Below are positions 7,343 through 15,601 of a DNA stretch of 34,105 bases, in pieces. Numbering within the stretch: position 1 is the first letter of the stretch; each line of letters opens with the position of its first letter. The notes below the pieces were generated by a model that saw only the letters and a program-made list of their open reading frames with translations, made no database searches and was not told the origin of the DNA. This stretch comes from Peribacillus asahii (GTDB lineage: Bacteria; Bacillota; Bacilli; Bacillales; DSM-1321). The stretch is taken from NCBI RefSeq assembly GCF_003570725.1, contig NZ_QWVS01000064.1, forward strand, positions 1 through 34,105, written 5' to 3'. Made by a program: the position numbers and the translations under genes.

Positions 7343-8191
7343 ATGGATTCTACTAAAGAAGCAGTGATACTCTCGTTTGCTGAATGGCTGCGTAGTCAAG
7401 GTAAATCGGAGAATACAATTAAAACATATACTGGTGTTCTTTCGCAATTTTATGAGTATAGTAAAATGAAAGTAGAATCAGTAGAGACAGAACATATACA
7501 AATGTATCTCGACTTTTTAGAAAATTCTAAGAAAAGTTCAGGTACTATTGAAAAACATTATATGGCCTTATCTGTTTTTTTTAAATACCTTGGTAAACCT
7601 CAGGTAATGCTGTCTGTGGAGCGGAGAGTAAATGAAGCGAGGCAAGAAGCTCCTGATTCTTTAAGTGATGAGGAACAAGCGGCTTTATTAAAAATGGTGG
7701 TAGCAGAAGGGAATTTACGCAATATTACGATTGTCTATCTGTTGTTACATACTGGTATTCGTGTTTCAGAATTATGTGATTTAGACTGCGAAGACATTGT
7801 AGTAAAAAGTAATAAGTGGTATATCCAGGTTCGGAATGCGAAGAGAAAGGTTGACCGAACAGTACCGCTCACAGATGCAGCTCAAGCGCATTTGAAAAAT
7901 TATCTCGATTCATTAAAAGAACAAGCAGAGCCTTTATTTATCTCAAGTTATAATCAAAGGATGACACCGCGTTCTGTGCAGTATCTTTTGAAAAAATATA
8001 ATGTACATCCGCATAAATTACGCCATACATTTTGTCAAAGGTTAATTGATAATGGGGTGGATGTGCTTACCGTTTCGAAATTAGCTGGACATAAAGATTT
8101 AAATATGGCAAAGCGCTATATAAGAGCGAAAGATGATTCGTTTGTTGATGCGATTAACCAAGTGTTTAATCATGATAAGAATGGAAGCTGA
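7343..8191 (+). CDS. tyrosine recombinase / integrase
   Basis: A 282-residue site-specific recombinase with an N-terminal SAM-like DNA-binding domain (about 1-85) and a C-terminal catalytic domain. The active-site set is intact: Arg140 (HTGIRVSEL), a Lys near 167-169, His224/Arg227 (HPHKLRH), His250 (AGHKD) and nucleophile Tyr259 (KRYI). Start ATG follows GGGGGATT. It stands alone: no excisionase, no phage or transposon genes, and I see no flanking direct repeat. It resembles XerC/XerD-like stand-alone integrases, but is not assignable to either. Confidence 0.85.
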   Translation: MDSTKEAVILSFAEWLRSQGKSENTIKTYTGVLSQFYEYSKMKVESVETEHIQMYLDFLENSKKSSGTIEKHYMALSVFFKYLGKPQVMLSVERRVNEARQEAPDSLSDEEQAALLKMVVAEGNLRNITIVYLLLHTGIRVSELCDLDCEDIVVKSNKWYIQVRNAKRKVDRTVPLTDAAQAHLKNYLDSLKEQAEPLFISSYNQRMTPRSVQYLLKKYNVHPHKLRHTFCQRLIDNGVDVLTVSKLAGHKDLNMAKRYIRAKDDSFVDAINQVFNHDKNGS

Positions 8192-8227
8192 TTGGTAGCA
8201 AGCTTTGTTATAAGATGAAGATATTGA

Positions 8228-8259
8228 AGACGAAATCTTACTAGGTTTTGTCTTTTTTT
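8228..8259 (+). terminator. terminator after the recombinase gene
   Basis: AGACGAAA (8228-8235) pairs with TTTTGTCT (8246-8253, one G-U) and is followed by six T. Confidence 0.7.
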
Positions 8260-8418
8260 AGTTACGATAGCTTCTCCCTTAATGTTGTTGACGTAGGGAA
8301 TTTGGGTGAACCAATCGACGAAATCTGCTAATCTAGTTCTTTTTCTTAAGGCTTTTTTAAGGAAAAAAGATTTATCTTCAAGATGTTCATAAATTTTGAG
8401 AGAGAGGGAAAGATTAGG

Positions 8419-8754
8419 ATGCAAATTATGTCAACTGGAAGTGTAAGTTATAGTATGGAAACATCATCTAACACATCTGACCGTACAATTAAAGAACTAG
8501 AAAAGCAAAGAACGGACATTCAGGATGATCTTCAAGAAGCTACCTTGTCGGAGGAGGACTCAGAAACAAAGCAACAGAACATTCAACGGCTTCAGCAACA
8601 ACTTCAACAGATTGAAATAAGAATTCAGCAGCTTCAAAGAGAAAAGGCAAAAGAACAAACAAAGGTACAAGAAGTCAATGAACAGGAATTAGATAGTTTG
8701 CAGATTAGTGCAGAAGCTAATGTGTTGTATGCTCAATCACAGGAGAATAAATAA
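8419..8754 (+). CDS. FlxA-like coiled-coil protein
   Basis: A 111-residue, Gln/Glu-rich protein with no membrane segment. Residues about 20-80 form a continuous coiled coil with repeated LQQQLQQIEIRIQQLQ-type heptads. This composition and length match the FlxA-like family, whose function is unknown (the name comes from an E. coli flagellar-regulon gene). I place the start at the ATG at 8419 behind GAGGGAAAG; an ATG twelve codons earlier and another three codons later are possible. No neighbour suggests a role. Confidence 0.65.
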   Translation: MQIMSTGSVSYSMETSSNTSDRTIKELEKQRTDIQDDLQEATLSEEDSETKQQNIQRLQQQLQQIEIRIQQLQREKAKEQTKVQEVNEQELDSLQISAEANVLYAQSQENK

Positions 8755-8828
8755 ATTTAACATAGAGCAGGGAGTCTTGAAACACCGCTTTCTCCCTGCT
8801 AGTCTAAGATAGATACATTTTCAATTTG

Positions 8829-9605
8829 TTATTCTTTTACTCCAATCACCCGAATTCGTTTATAATCTGCTACCCATTGACCGTCTATATATAAATGTTC
8901 TTTTAGATTTTGTTCGACCTTCGTTATAATTACTTCTTTTGTTTCTTCTGTTGCTCCTTCAAACATTCCGCCGCCAAACATTTCAATCCAATTTCTTAAT
9001 CCGTTCTCGCCGTCTAAAGGGGTTGGTCGATCAATATGCTGCGCAAAGGTAACTCTAAATCCAATCTCCTCCATTAAAGCTGAGTATTCACCGATGCTCG
9101 GATAATACCACGGGAATTTCTCGGCTTGTTCTATCATTCCCAAGTTTGCGAATTGCTTCATGATTTCATTTGTAATCGTTTGTACATTACCTTTTCCACC
9201 AAACTCTGCCACGAATCTTCCGCCTTGTTTTAAGCTGTGAAAAATATAATGAAGCACGGCACGCGGTTCTTTTATCCAGTGAAGAACTGCATTAGAAAAT
9301 ACTGCATCGAATTCATTATGATAGCTTAACTTTGTAGCATCTTGCACGCTGAAGTCAATGTGCGGAAATTTCTCTTTTGCTTGTTGAATCATGTTAGGTG
9401 ATTGATCGATTCCTATAATGTCGCATTCTAAGTTTGCTAATTTGTTAGCTAAGTCACCTGTACCACAGCCAAGGTCTAGAATCCTTTCTCCTTTTTGGGG
9501 AGCTAATAATTCAACTAAATGATTTCCATATTGAGATACGAATGAATGTTTAATATCGTATAAATTTGCATTCCAACGATCGTTTTTTGCTTGCGCTTTT
9601 TTCAT
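8829..9605 (-). CDS. class I SAM-dependent methyltransferase
   Basis: A 258-residue protein with the SAM-binding motif I ILDLGCGTGDLA (about 42-53), an acidic motif II (IIGIDQSPNM, about 63-72), VQDATKL and FSNAVLHWI as motif IV. This layout is that of small-molecule methyltransferases of the trans-aconitate methyltransferase/UbiE type; the substrate cannot be read. The ribosome binding site AGGAGCG precedes the ATG. It is divergent from the LysR regulator next to it, which is the usual arrangement for a LysR target. Confidence 0.8.
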   Translation of the reverse strand: MKKAQAKNDRWNANLYDIKHSFVSQYGNHLVELLAPQKGERILDLGCGTGDLANKLANLECDIIGIDQSPNMIQQAKEKFPHIDFSVQDATKLSYHNEFDAVFSNAVLHWIKEPRAVLHYIFHSLKQGGRFVAEFGGKGNVQTITNEIMKQFANLGMIEQAEKFPWYYPSIGEYSALMEEIGFRVTFAQHIDRPTPLDGENGLRNWIEMFGGGMFEGATEETKEVIITKVEQNLKEHLYIDGQWVADYKRIRVIGVKE

Positions 9606-9615
9606 TTTTACTCGC

Positions 9616-9660
9616 TCCTATCATGAAATAATTGTGTTAATGAAATTATACTTGATAGGA
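9616..9660. promoter_or_regulatory. inverted repeat around the methyltransferase promoter
   Basis: TCCTATCA (9616-9623) and TGATAGGA (9653-9660) are a perfect 8-bp inverted repeat flanking a minus-strand -10 box TATAAT (9650-9645). One arm overlaps the ribosome binding site of the methyltransferase gene. The location between a LysR gene and its divergent neighbour makes it a candidate operator, though the 29-bp spacing is longer than a standard LysR box. Confidence 0.4.
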
Positions 9661-9710
9661 TTTATAATAAAAATTAACAAAAAAAGAAGAAATTAATAAC
9701 GAAATGTTAT

Positions 9711-9716
9711 TATAAT
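9711..9716 (+). promoter_or_regulatory. -10 box of the LysR-type gene
   Basis: A consensus TATAAT lies 11 bp before the LysR start codon, with no good -35. Transcription would start almost at the ribosome binding site GGGGAA, typical of a weak, activator- or self-regulated promoter. Confidence 0.4.
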
Positions 9717-9727
9717 GGGGAATCGAT

Positions 9728-10591
9728 ATGGATATTAAATGGATTAAAACGTTTATAGTGGCCGCACAGTATGAAAACTTTCGCCAAGCATCAGAAGAAT
9801 TATTTGTAACACAGCCCGCGATTACAAAACATATCAAAAGATTAGAAGAACAGTTAAATAGTCAATTGTTTGAAAGAGTAGGTAAACACGTTACATTAAC
9901 AGCGGCAGGGCATCGTTTTTTGCCTTATGCAAGGGAGATTCTTGCTCAATATGAACAAGGATTAGATGAATTTGAGGCGTGGAAACAAGGGTATAAACGT
10001 AAATTAAGCATTGCAACGGCACCGCAAATTGCCTCCTCGGTATTGCCTTCTTTATTACGAAGTTTTATGAATCAATATCCCGATATAGAAGTGCTGATTG
10101 ATGTACTGAAATCGTATGAAATAGGGGAGGAGATTAGTGCAGGAAGAGCGGATATAGGCTTAACAAGAGTTAAGCCTATACAGATGAATATTTATTGTCA
10201 GATGGTTCATGAAGAACCGGTTATACTAGTCGGACCAAATGATGTGAATTTGGATGAGAAGACAGGATTACATACGTATCGACTTATTACACATAATCAT
10301 CCTGACTACTGGGATGACTTGCTACATGATGTTAAACGAGTATATCCAATTGTTCGAACAATGGCAGTTAATCAGGTAGAAATCACAAAGAAATTTATCG
10401 AACAAGGACTTGGTATTTCCTATTTGCCTCGTTCGATGGTGAAGGAAGAAATAAGTATGGGTAAATTGCTAGAAGTAAAAAGTAATCAAATTAGTCCGCC
10501 TGCATCAGCTACATATATATTAACAAAAGTAGAAACAGACGAAGTTAGGGCCTTTAGTCAGTTTTTGAGAGAAGAGATTGTGGATTTTTAA
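9728..10591 (+). CDS. LysR-family transcriptional regulator
   Basis: A 287-residue regulator. Residues 1-60 form the winged helix-turn-helix (FRQASEELFVTQPAITKHIKRLEEQL is the family signature, shown here in part: FVTQPAITKHIKRLE), and about 90-287 the periplasmic-binding-like effector domain. It starts with ATG after GGGGAATC. Divergence from the methyltransferase gene suggests that gene is its target. The effector is not predictable. Confidence 0.88.
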   Translation: MDIKWIKTFIVAAQYENFRQASEELFVTQPAITKHIKRLEEQLNSQLFERVGKHVTLTAAGHRFLPYAREILAQYEQGLDEFEAWKQGYKRKLSIATAPQIASSVLPSLLRSFMNQYPDIEVLIDVLKSYEIGEEISAGRADIGLTRVKPIQMNIYCQMVHEEPVILVGPNDVNLDEKTGLHTYRLITHNHPDYWDDLLHDVKRVYPIVRTMAVNQVEITKKFIEQGLGISYLPRSMVKEEISMGKLLEVKSNQISPPASATYILTKVETDEVRAFSQFLREEIVDF

Positions 10592-10726
10592 ATCGTGTTA
10601 ATCTAAAAAACTAAAGAGAAGGTCTTCGATTTTTCTTTCTTCTGTTTTTCTTCTTTATGATTTAATCTTCAAGCTTTTAAAACCAACTTAATTTGACTGA
10701 ATAACAATAAGGGGAAGAGAAAGACC

Positions 10727-10760
10727 AAAAAGTCCGATTGATATTGAAATCGGACTTTTA
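10727..10760. terminator. bidirectional terminator
   Basis: AAAAGTCCGATT pairs with AATCGGACTTTT (12 bp) around a short loop, with A run before and T run after. It lies between two converging genes (the LysR gene and the molybdopterin oxidoreductase) and serves both. Confidence 0.8.
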
Positions 10761-10787
10761 TTCAATAAATGAATTATTGTTCAGAAA

Positions 10788-12830
10788 CTACAATATTTTT
10801 TCAAGATTAACTCGACCCGAGAAGAAGACGGCGCCATTCCCCATATCAGCAAGTCGATCTGGAGTAAGGGTGTTGATGTGCTGTTTCCTACCAGGAGTGT
10901 TCTGCCATAGGCCTTGGCTGACAAGAACGCCGGCTAGGACAGTATCACCGGGAGCCGCCTTTAAGATACATTCACCGCGCTCGTTCCAGATACGGACCAT
11001 GTCGCCGGTATCGATTCCTAGTTTAAGAGCATCAACTGCATTCATATGCAGTTTTGGTTCCTTTTCCATTGAGATATGTTTATCGTTATTGGAAAAAGTA
11101 GAGTTCAAGAAGTTATGATTTGGCGCTGGTATAAATAAAAATGGCAAGTCAGAGTCTTTAACAATGGATGTATACGTCGGCAGTGGTTCGTATCCATGCT
11201 GTTTCATCTGTTCAGAATAGAGTTCAATTTTGCCGCTCGGTGTTCTTAGTTTACCTGAGAAGAGCGGACGCATCTTAGCTTTAACAAATTGATTTTCTGA
11301 AAGAGATTCATAAGTAATTCCCTCTAGATAAGGGTTATCAGGAAAATCCAATGCCTGACGAATCATATCTTCTTCTGAATCTTGAAAAGCTGATTCTTTA
11401 AAGTCCATGCTAGCAGCTAATAGTTTGAATAACTCGACATTGGACTTTGACTGACCGTATGTTTCAATTACTGGCTTCTGTATTTGGACATAATTATGCC
11501 AGTATGAATTGTAGAAATCCTCTGTTTCATAAGACGAAGCAGCAGGCAGGACTAGGTCGGCATACATAGCCGTTTCGGTTAAAAATAAATCATGAACAAC
11601 TGTAAATAAATCTTCGCGCATTAGCCCTTGTTGAACTTTATTCGCATTTGGGGCCACAAGGACCGGATTGGAATTGTAAACAAATAAGGAGAGAATAGGC
11701 TTTTCTTTTTCTAAAAGGGCCTGTCCAATTTGGTTCATATTAATGACACGTGTTTTCTTATTTTGTAATAAGTCAGGCCGCTGCAGGGCATTCGTGTTAA
11801 ATGCCAAATAACCAGAGTTTCCTTTCATAGCACCGCCACCCTTCGCGACCCATTGACCGGTAAGAGCGGGAAGACAGGCAATCGTTCGTACAGCCATTCC
11901 GCCATTATCATGATGCTGCAAGCCGTTACCGATTCGAATGAATGATGGAGTGGTACTTCCATACATACGAGCTAATGTATAAAGATCATCAATGGAAACG
12001 CCAGTAATTGCTGAGACAGTAGCTGGGTCATATTGACGGACGTGCTCACGCAATTCGGCCGAGCCTACCGTATATTCTTCTAAGAAGGGCTGGTTAACTA
12101 GATTTTCAGCATATAGAATATGCATTAAGCCGAGGGCCAGGGCGCTATCGGTACCAGGTAGAATTGGAATAAACCAATCCGCCCATTTTCCAGTCTGGTT
12201 TTTATGCACGTCAATGACTACAACTTTTGCGCCGTTTTTTCTGGCCTGCTGGGCGATCGTCACTTGGTGCATATTTGTACTTACTGCATTAATTCCCCAC
12301 AGGATAAAAAGCTTTGTGTGAATCGTTTCTTCGGGGTCGATGCCGAAAGAGCCACCCATTGTATAGCCGTAGCCGATTGCACCAGCTGCGTTACAAATGG
12401 AACGCTCAAGTCTGCTAGCGCCGAGTTTGTGAAAGAAGCGCCGATCCATTCCTTCCGCACTAAGGTTTCCCATGTTTCCATAAAAACTGTAGGGCAGAAT
12501 GCTTTCGGGCCCGTGCTGATTAATCAAATTTCTCCATTTGGAAGTGATAGTATCAATAGCTTCGTCCCAACTGATTGGGATGAACTTTCCTTCCCCTTTA
12601 GCACCAATCCGCTTTAATGGTTGTGACAGACGCTTAGAATCATATATACGAGCTGTCATGTTTCGAACTTTATTACAGATATTCCCTTTAGTAACCGGAT
12701 GGTTAGAATCCCCCTCGACCTTAATGATTTTCCCGTTTTTCTTATGCAGCAGCAAACCGCATTGGTCAGGACAATCAAGGGAGCAAACTGAGGGGAAGAC
12801 CCCATCTAGTTGATTGATATAGGATTGCAG
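10788..12830 (-). CDS. molybdopterin-dependent oxidoreductase with anomalous start
   Basis: A member of the formate dehydrogenase/DMSO reductase family (anaerobic-type dehydrogenase), using a bis-MGD molybdenum cofactor and one [4Fe-4S] cluster. The cluster ligands C-x3-C-x3-C-x27-C (VCSLDCPDQCG ... GNIC) lie at 16, 20, 24 and 52 if reading begins at CTG 12830; the remaining domains run to the dinucleotide-binding domain at the C-terminus (about 570-680). No ATG, GTG or TTG occurs in frame before the first three Cys. The strong ribosome binding site GGGAGAGG is 6 nt before the CTG. A TTG at 12755 would drop three of the four cluster ligands. An ATG at 12848 is one base out of frame. No Tat signal or partner subunit is visible, suggesting a soluble cytoplasmic enzyme; the substrate is unknown. 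Confidence 0.75.
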   Translation of the reverse strand: MQSYINQLDGVFPSVCSLDCPDQCGLLLHKKNGKIIKVEGDSNHPVTKGNICNKVRNMTARIYDSKRLSQPLKRIGAKGEGKFIPISWDEAIDTITSKWRNLINQHGPESILPYSFYGNMGNLSAEGMDRRFFHKLGASRLERSICNAAGAIGYGYTMGGSFGIDPEETIHTKLFILWGINAVSTNMHQVTIAQQARKNGAKVVVIDVHKNQTGKWADWFIPILPGTDSALALGLMHILYAENLVNQPFLEEYTVGSAELREHVRQYDPATVSAITGVSIDDLYTLARMYGSTTPSFIRIGNGLQHHDNGGMAVRTIACLPALTGQWVAKGGGAMKGNSGYLAFNTNALQRPDLLQNKKTRVINMNQIGQALLEKEKPILSLFVYNSNPVLVAPNANKVQQGLMREDLFTVVHDLFLTETAMYADLVLPAASSYETEDFYNSYWHNYVQIQKPVIETYGQSKSNVELFKLLAASMDFKESAFQDSEEDMIRQALDFPDNPYLEGITYESLSENQFVKAKMRPLFSGKLRTPSGKIELYSEQMKQHGYEPLPTYTSIVKDSDLPFLFIPAPNHNFLNSTFSNNDKHISMEKEPKLHMNAVDALKLGIDTGDMVRIWNERGECILKAAPGDTVLAGVLVSQGLWQNTPGRKQHINTLTPDRLADMGNGAVFFSGRVNLEKIL

Positions 12831-13131
12831 GGCGTACCTCTCCCTTCATAAGTAAAACAAAATAGTATTTATTTTATTTTAACAGGAATACTATTGAATT
12901 GCTAAAGGTAAGGAAATATCCTTTAGGGGGGCATCCAATTATTTATTGTGTGTATTGTTCGTGCATTACAGATCGTGGTTTACAATCATAAATCTATTGT
13001 ACGGGATATAGTGAATGTAGCCTTTTGTGTTATAGGTGAAAAGAGTTATTTTTTACTGATTTATTCTGCACTTTGGGTGAAATTTGAAGTAGAATAGAGA
13101 AGAATATTCCAAACACATGGGGGAACATATA
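12831..13131. other. intergenic region between divergent genes
   Basis: Contains a 9-bp inverted repeat (AATAGTATT 12861-12869 and AATACTATT 12887-12895, 17 bp apart) in the upstream region of the oxidoreductase gene, and a small hairpin CTAAAGG/CCTTTAG (about 12900-12926). No gene is visible; the promoters are weak by eye. Confidence 0.45.
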
Positions 13132-13794
13132 ATGATTTACCAGGTAAGATTACTGAAAGGCTTGTTTACGCTAGAAAAAAGTCGATATAAGTTGCAAAAT
13201 GCAGAAGCAGTGACACATATCGGGAGAAATATTGTATTCCTATATGTCGCTAGTCTTCTTCTTTTTTGCTTATATGGATTTCTAGGAATTGGCTCAGAAT
13301 CGTTTTCGAAAGAGCTCGTTGGATTAGGTGAAAGTGAATTTGAAATGGGTAAGCTGCTTATTTTAGCAGGAAATGCTGTAGCGGGACTGATTTATCCAAC
13401 GGTTTATTTGTTTCTGATTGCTCTGTTTGTATGGGCTTTAACAGATATTGCGTATTTAAAAGTTTTGATTGTCCAAATGATTATATTTATTGTGCAATTG
13501 TTAGAAAAATTACTTCTTCTTCCTTTTTTTGTTTATCTGGATATCAATTATGATGCCAACCCTTTTTCTTTAGGAGTAATTAGTCAGTATCTAGTTTCGC
13601 AAGAATATGTTATTCATTTGTTTAGTGAAATTACAATTTTTCAAGTGTTTGTGATTGCCATACAGTATTATTATCTAAAAAAAATGACGGAGCGAAATAC
13701 ATATACCTTGCTGGCGGTTATTGTTTTAAGCTATATAGCAATTTGGCTTTTGAATGCATTATTGGCTTATGTAAAAGTGAGCGTATTTGTTTGA
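13132..13794 (+). CDS. Yip1/YknW-like integral membrane protein
   Basis: A 220-residue protein with five probable membrane segments (about 32-52, 72-98, 103-128, 160-180, 185-210). The hydrophobic pattern and the membrane-fusion protein encoded 14 nt downstream match the B. subtilis YknW-YknX pair, in which YknW (Yip1 family) helps assemble the YknXYZ exporter for the SDP toxin. I choose ATG 13132 because GGGGGAA precedes it; an ATG at 13117 lies before that site. The ABC genes are not here. Family assignment is by resemblance and context only. Confidence 0.55.
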   Translation: MIYQVRLLKGLFTLEKSRYKLQNAEAVTHIGRNIVFLYVASLLLFCLYGFLGIGSESFSKELVGLGESEFEMGKLLILAGNAVAGLIYPTVYLFLIALFVWALTDIAYLKVLIVQMIIFIVQLLEKLLLLPFFVYLDINYDANPFSLGVISQYLVSQEYVIHLFSEITIFQVFVIAIQYYYLKKMTERNTYTLLAVIVLSYIAIWLLNALLAYVKVSVFV

Positions 13795-13808
13795 GGGGAT
13801 GAAGAAAG

Positions 13809-15065
13809 ATGAAACGATGGAAAGTACTTTCGGCTGTAGTAGTTTCAGGTGTGTTAGTGGCAACGAACCTCTATTTAATTACAAAAGAGGATAGTAAAGT
13901 ATCGCGTTCAATTTTTGTGGAATATTGGACAAAAGTTAAGGCCGCAACTGTAACGGAAACGTTTGAGACGAAGGGGGTTACAATCCCTGCTGAGGAATAT
14001 GAAGTGTACTTTGATGAATCGGGTAAAGAGTTTCAGCGATTTCTTGTGAAAGAGGGGGAAGAAGTAACAGCGGGTACCCCTCTATTCGAGTATGAAGTAA
14101 AGGATTTAGAAAAAAATAAAGGGGAAGTTGAGCGGGAAATTACCGAGATAACTGGTTCGATAACGGAAATTGAGGCATATATTAAGAAGTTAACGGATTA
14201 CAAAGCGCAAGTTCCTAATGCTTCAACGGTTTCGGAAATCGTGCAGGGCGGTGTAGGTTTGGATCGCAATGCTTCTTCTGATTTAATTATTAGCACACTT
14301 GAACAAGAGATTTATAAACAAGAGCTAGAGAAGAGTAAATTAGAAGAGAGAAAAACAAGGCTGGATTCACAATTAGCAGCGATGAATGAACTTAGTGGGC
14401 CGCTTACGATTGATGCGGAAGTAGATGGGGTTGTGAAACGGATTGATCAATCACTTAATAATCCAGTGGTGATCATTGCCTCTACTCAACAAGCTGTAAA
14501 AGGCGTTCTTTCTGAGTCGCAGTTACACAAAACAACAGTTGGGATGCCGGTTAAAATTACATCTCCGCGTTTAGAGAAAGGAATCAATGGTACAGTTGGA
14601 AGCGTGGAAAACTATCCAGTGTCAGAACCTTCTCTTAATCAAAAATCGATGTTTCCATTTCAAGTCGTAATAGCGGAAGAGGAAGATGAAGAAGGAGTAT
14701 TACCGCCGCTAGCCGTCGGTTCAAAGGTAGATGTAACGGTTGTTACAAATGAAGCGGTAGATGTTCCGACGATTCCGGAGAAAACGGTGTATGGAAAGGA
14801 CAATCTCTATGTATTTAAGTTAACAAACAATGGATATGTAAATAAACAATATGTTACAGCAGGATTGAGAGCGAATCAAAAGCTTGAGATTGCTTCTGGT
14901 CCAGCAGAAGGAGATGTGGTTCTTGTTACACCAAGAGTGATTCCGAAAAATCATTCAACGTTTATTACTCCTATTCAAGTAGAAAAGGTAAACTTAGATG
15001 CGTATAACACGTTTACAACTCGTGAGAAATGGCGTCATTTCTTAGTTGGGTTACTGGAGAAATAG
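13809..15065 (+). CDS. membrane fusion (HlyD/YknX-like) efflux adaptor
   Basis: A 418-residue protein with an N-terminal membrane anchor (about 5-25), a first barrel/lipoyl half, a helical coiled-coil hairpin (about 95-195, rich in Glu/Lys/Leu), then VDGVVKRID (second lipoyl half, near 205) and beta-barrel/proximal domains. This is the layout of periplasmic adaptor subunits, which in Gram-positives link an ABC exporter to the outside (YknX type). It forms a two-gene operon with the Yip1-like gene. No ATPase or permease gene follows. Confidence 0.8.
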   Translation: MKRWKVLSAVVVSGVLVATNLYLITKEDSKVSRSIFVEYWTKVKAATVTETFETKGVTIPAEEYEVYFDESGKEFQRFLVKEGEEVTAGTPLFEYEVKDLEKNKGEVEREITEITGSITEIEAYIKKLTDYKAQVPNASTVSEIVQGGVGLDRNASSDLIISTLEQEIYKQELEKSKLEERKTRLDSQLAAMNELSGPLTIDAEVDGVVKRIDQSLNNPVVIIASTQQAVKGVLSESQLHKTTVGMPVKITSPRLEKGINGTVGSVENYPVSEPSLNQKSMFPFQVVIAEEEDEEGVLPPLAVGSKVDVTVVTNEAVDVPTIPEKTVYGKDNLYVFKLTNNGYVNKQYVTAGLRANQKLEIASGPAEGDVVLVTPRVIPKNHSTFITPIQVEKVNLDAYNTFTTREKWRHFLVGLLEK

Positions 15066-15077
15066 TTTTAATTTACT

Positions 15078-15108
15078 GAAGGGGCTTCCATAGTGAAGTC
15101 CTTTTTTG
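15078..15108 (+). terminator. terminator of the adaptor operon
   Basis: AGGGGCTTC pairs with GAAGTCCTT (G-U pairs included) around a 6-nt loop and is followed by a run of T. Confidence 0.65.
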
Positions 15109-15261
15109 GTTTTACAATAAATATTTTATTCTGAAAATTTTTTATATTAGTATAATTGCAAAAAAAGTTATTATAAATAAATAATATAGATAGAAAGCGT
15201 TTAAATCCAGAATAAAAGAGACTTCATCCAGAGAAAATAATTATTCAGATATAAAAAAACG

Positions 15262-15290
15262 TTTACACATTTATAATTTTGAGATAGTAT
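15262..15290 (+). promoter_or_regulatory. sigma-A promoter before the riboswitch
   Basis: The -35 TTTACA (15262-15267), 17-bp spacer and -10 TAGTAT (15285-15290) place the transcription start near 15297, just before the riboswitch. Confidence 0.5.
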
Positions 15291-15303
15291 TGATTCGAGG
15301 GAT

Positions 15304-15441
15304 TATTTCGCTGAATCTTTTTTTAGAGCGGGGGACCCGACTTTGCAGAACCTTCTGCTAGGGGTGAATTCAGAAATGAAAGGGCAATTTGTTTCCAAAT
15401 CCTAACCCGACAGCTAACCTCGTAAGCGACTTAAAGGAAAC
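15304..15441 (+). promoter_or_regulatory. c-di-AMP (ydaO/yuaA) riboswitch
   Basis: The conserved core is obvious: P1 with TTTCGCT...AAGCGA, GAATC, AGAGCGGGGGACCCG, AGGGGTGAATTC, and CCCGACAGCTAACCTCGTAAGCG. In this class c-di-AMP binding favours the terminator and switches genes off. The terminator follows at 15462-15489, and the first gene downstream is a glutamate-type symporter. Confidence 0.93.
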
Positions 15442-15461
15442 AATATGTGAATCTTTATGGT

Positions 15462-15489
15462 AAAGACACCACTTGTGTCTTTTTTTGGT
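15462..15489 (+). terminator. riboswitch-controlled terminator
   Basis: AAAGACAC (15462-15469) pairs with GTGTCTTT (15475-15482), followed by T-rich sequence. It lies 20 nt beyond the c-di-AMP aptamer and 113 nt before the start codon, as expected of the expression platform. Confidence 0.8.
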
Positions 15490-15601
15490 CGAAAGAAAGC
15501 GGTTTCCAGCTGCAGAAAGAGTTTTCTTTTTATCAACAATCTTGTTTCCTTTACCGAAACACTGTTTTTTTGTAAAAACTATTAAGAAAGGTGAGGGATT
15601 T

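Noticed and set aside
10738..11118. 126-codon frame opposite the end of the molybdopterin oxidoreductase gene
   Set aside because: It begins inside the bidirectional terminator and is antisense to well-conserved coding sequence.
12204..12617. 137-codon frame opposite the molybdopterin oxidoreductase gene
   Set aside because: Antisense shadow of the conserved enzyme; no ribosome binding site and no family feature.
15473..15601. N-terminal extension of the symporter frame by 43 codons
   Set aside because: It runs over the riboswitch terminator; the ribosome binding site and the family N-terminus both point to ATG 15602.
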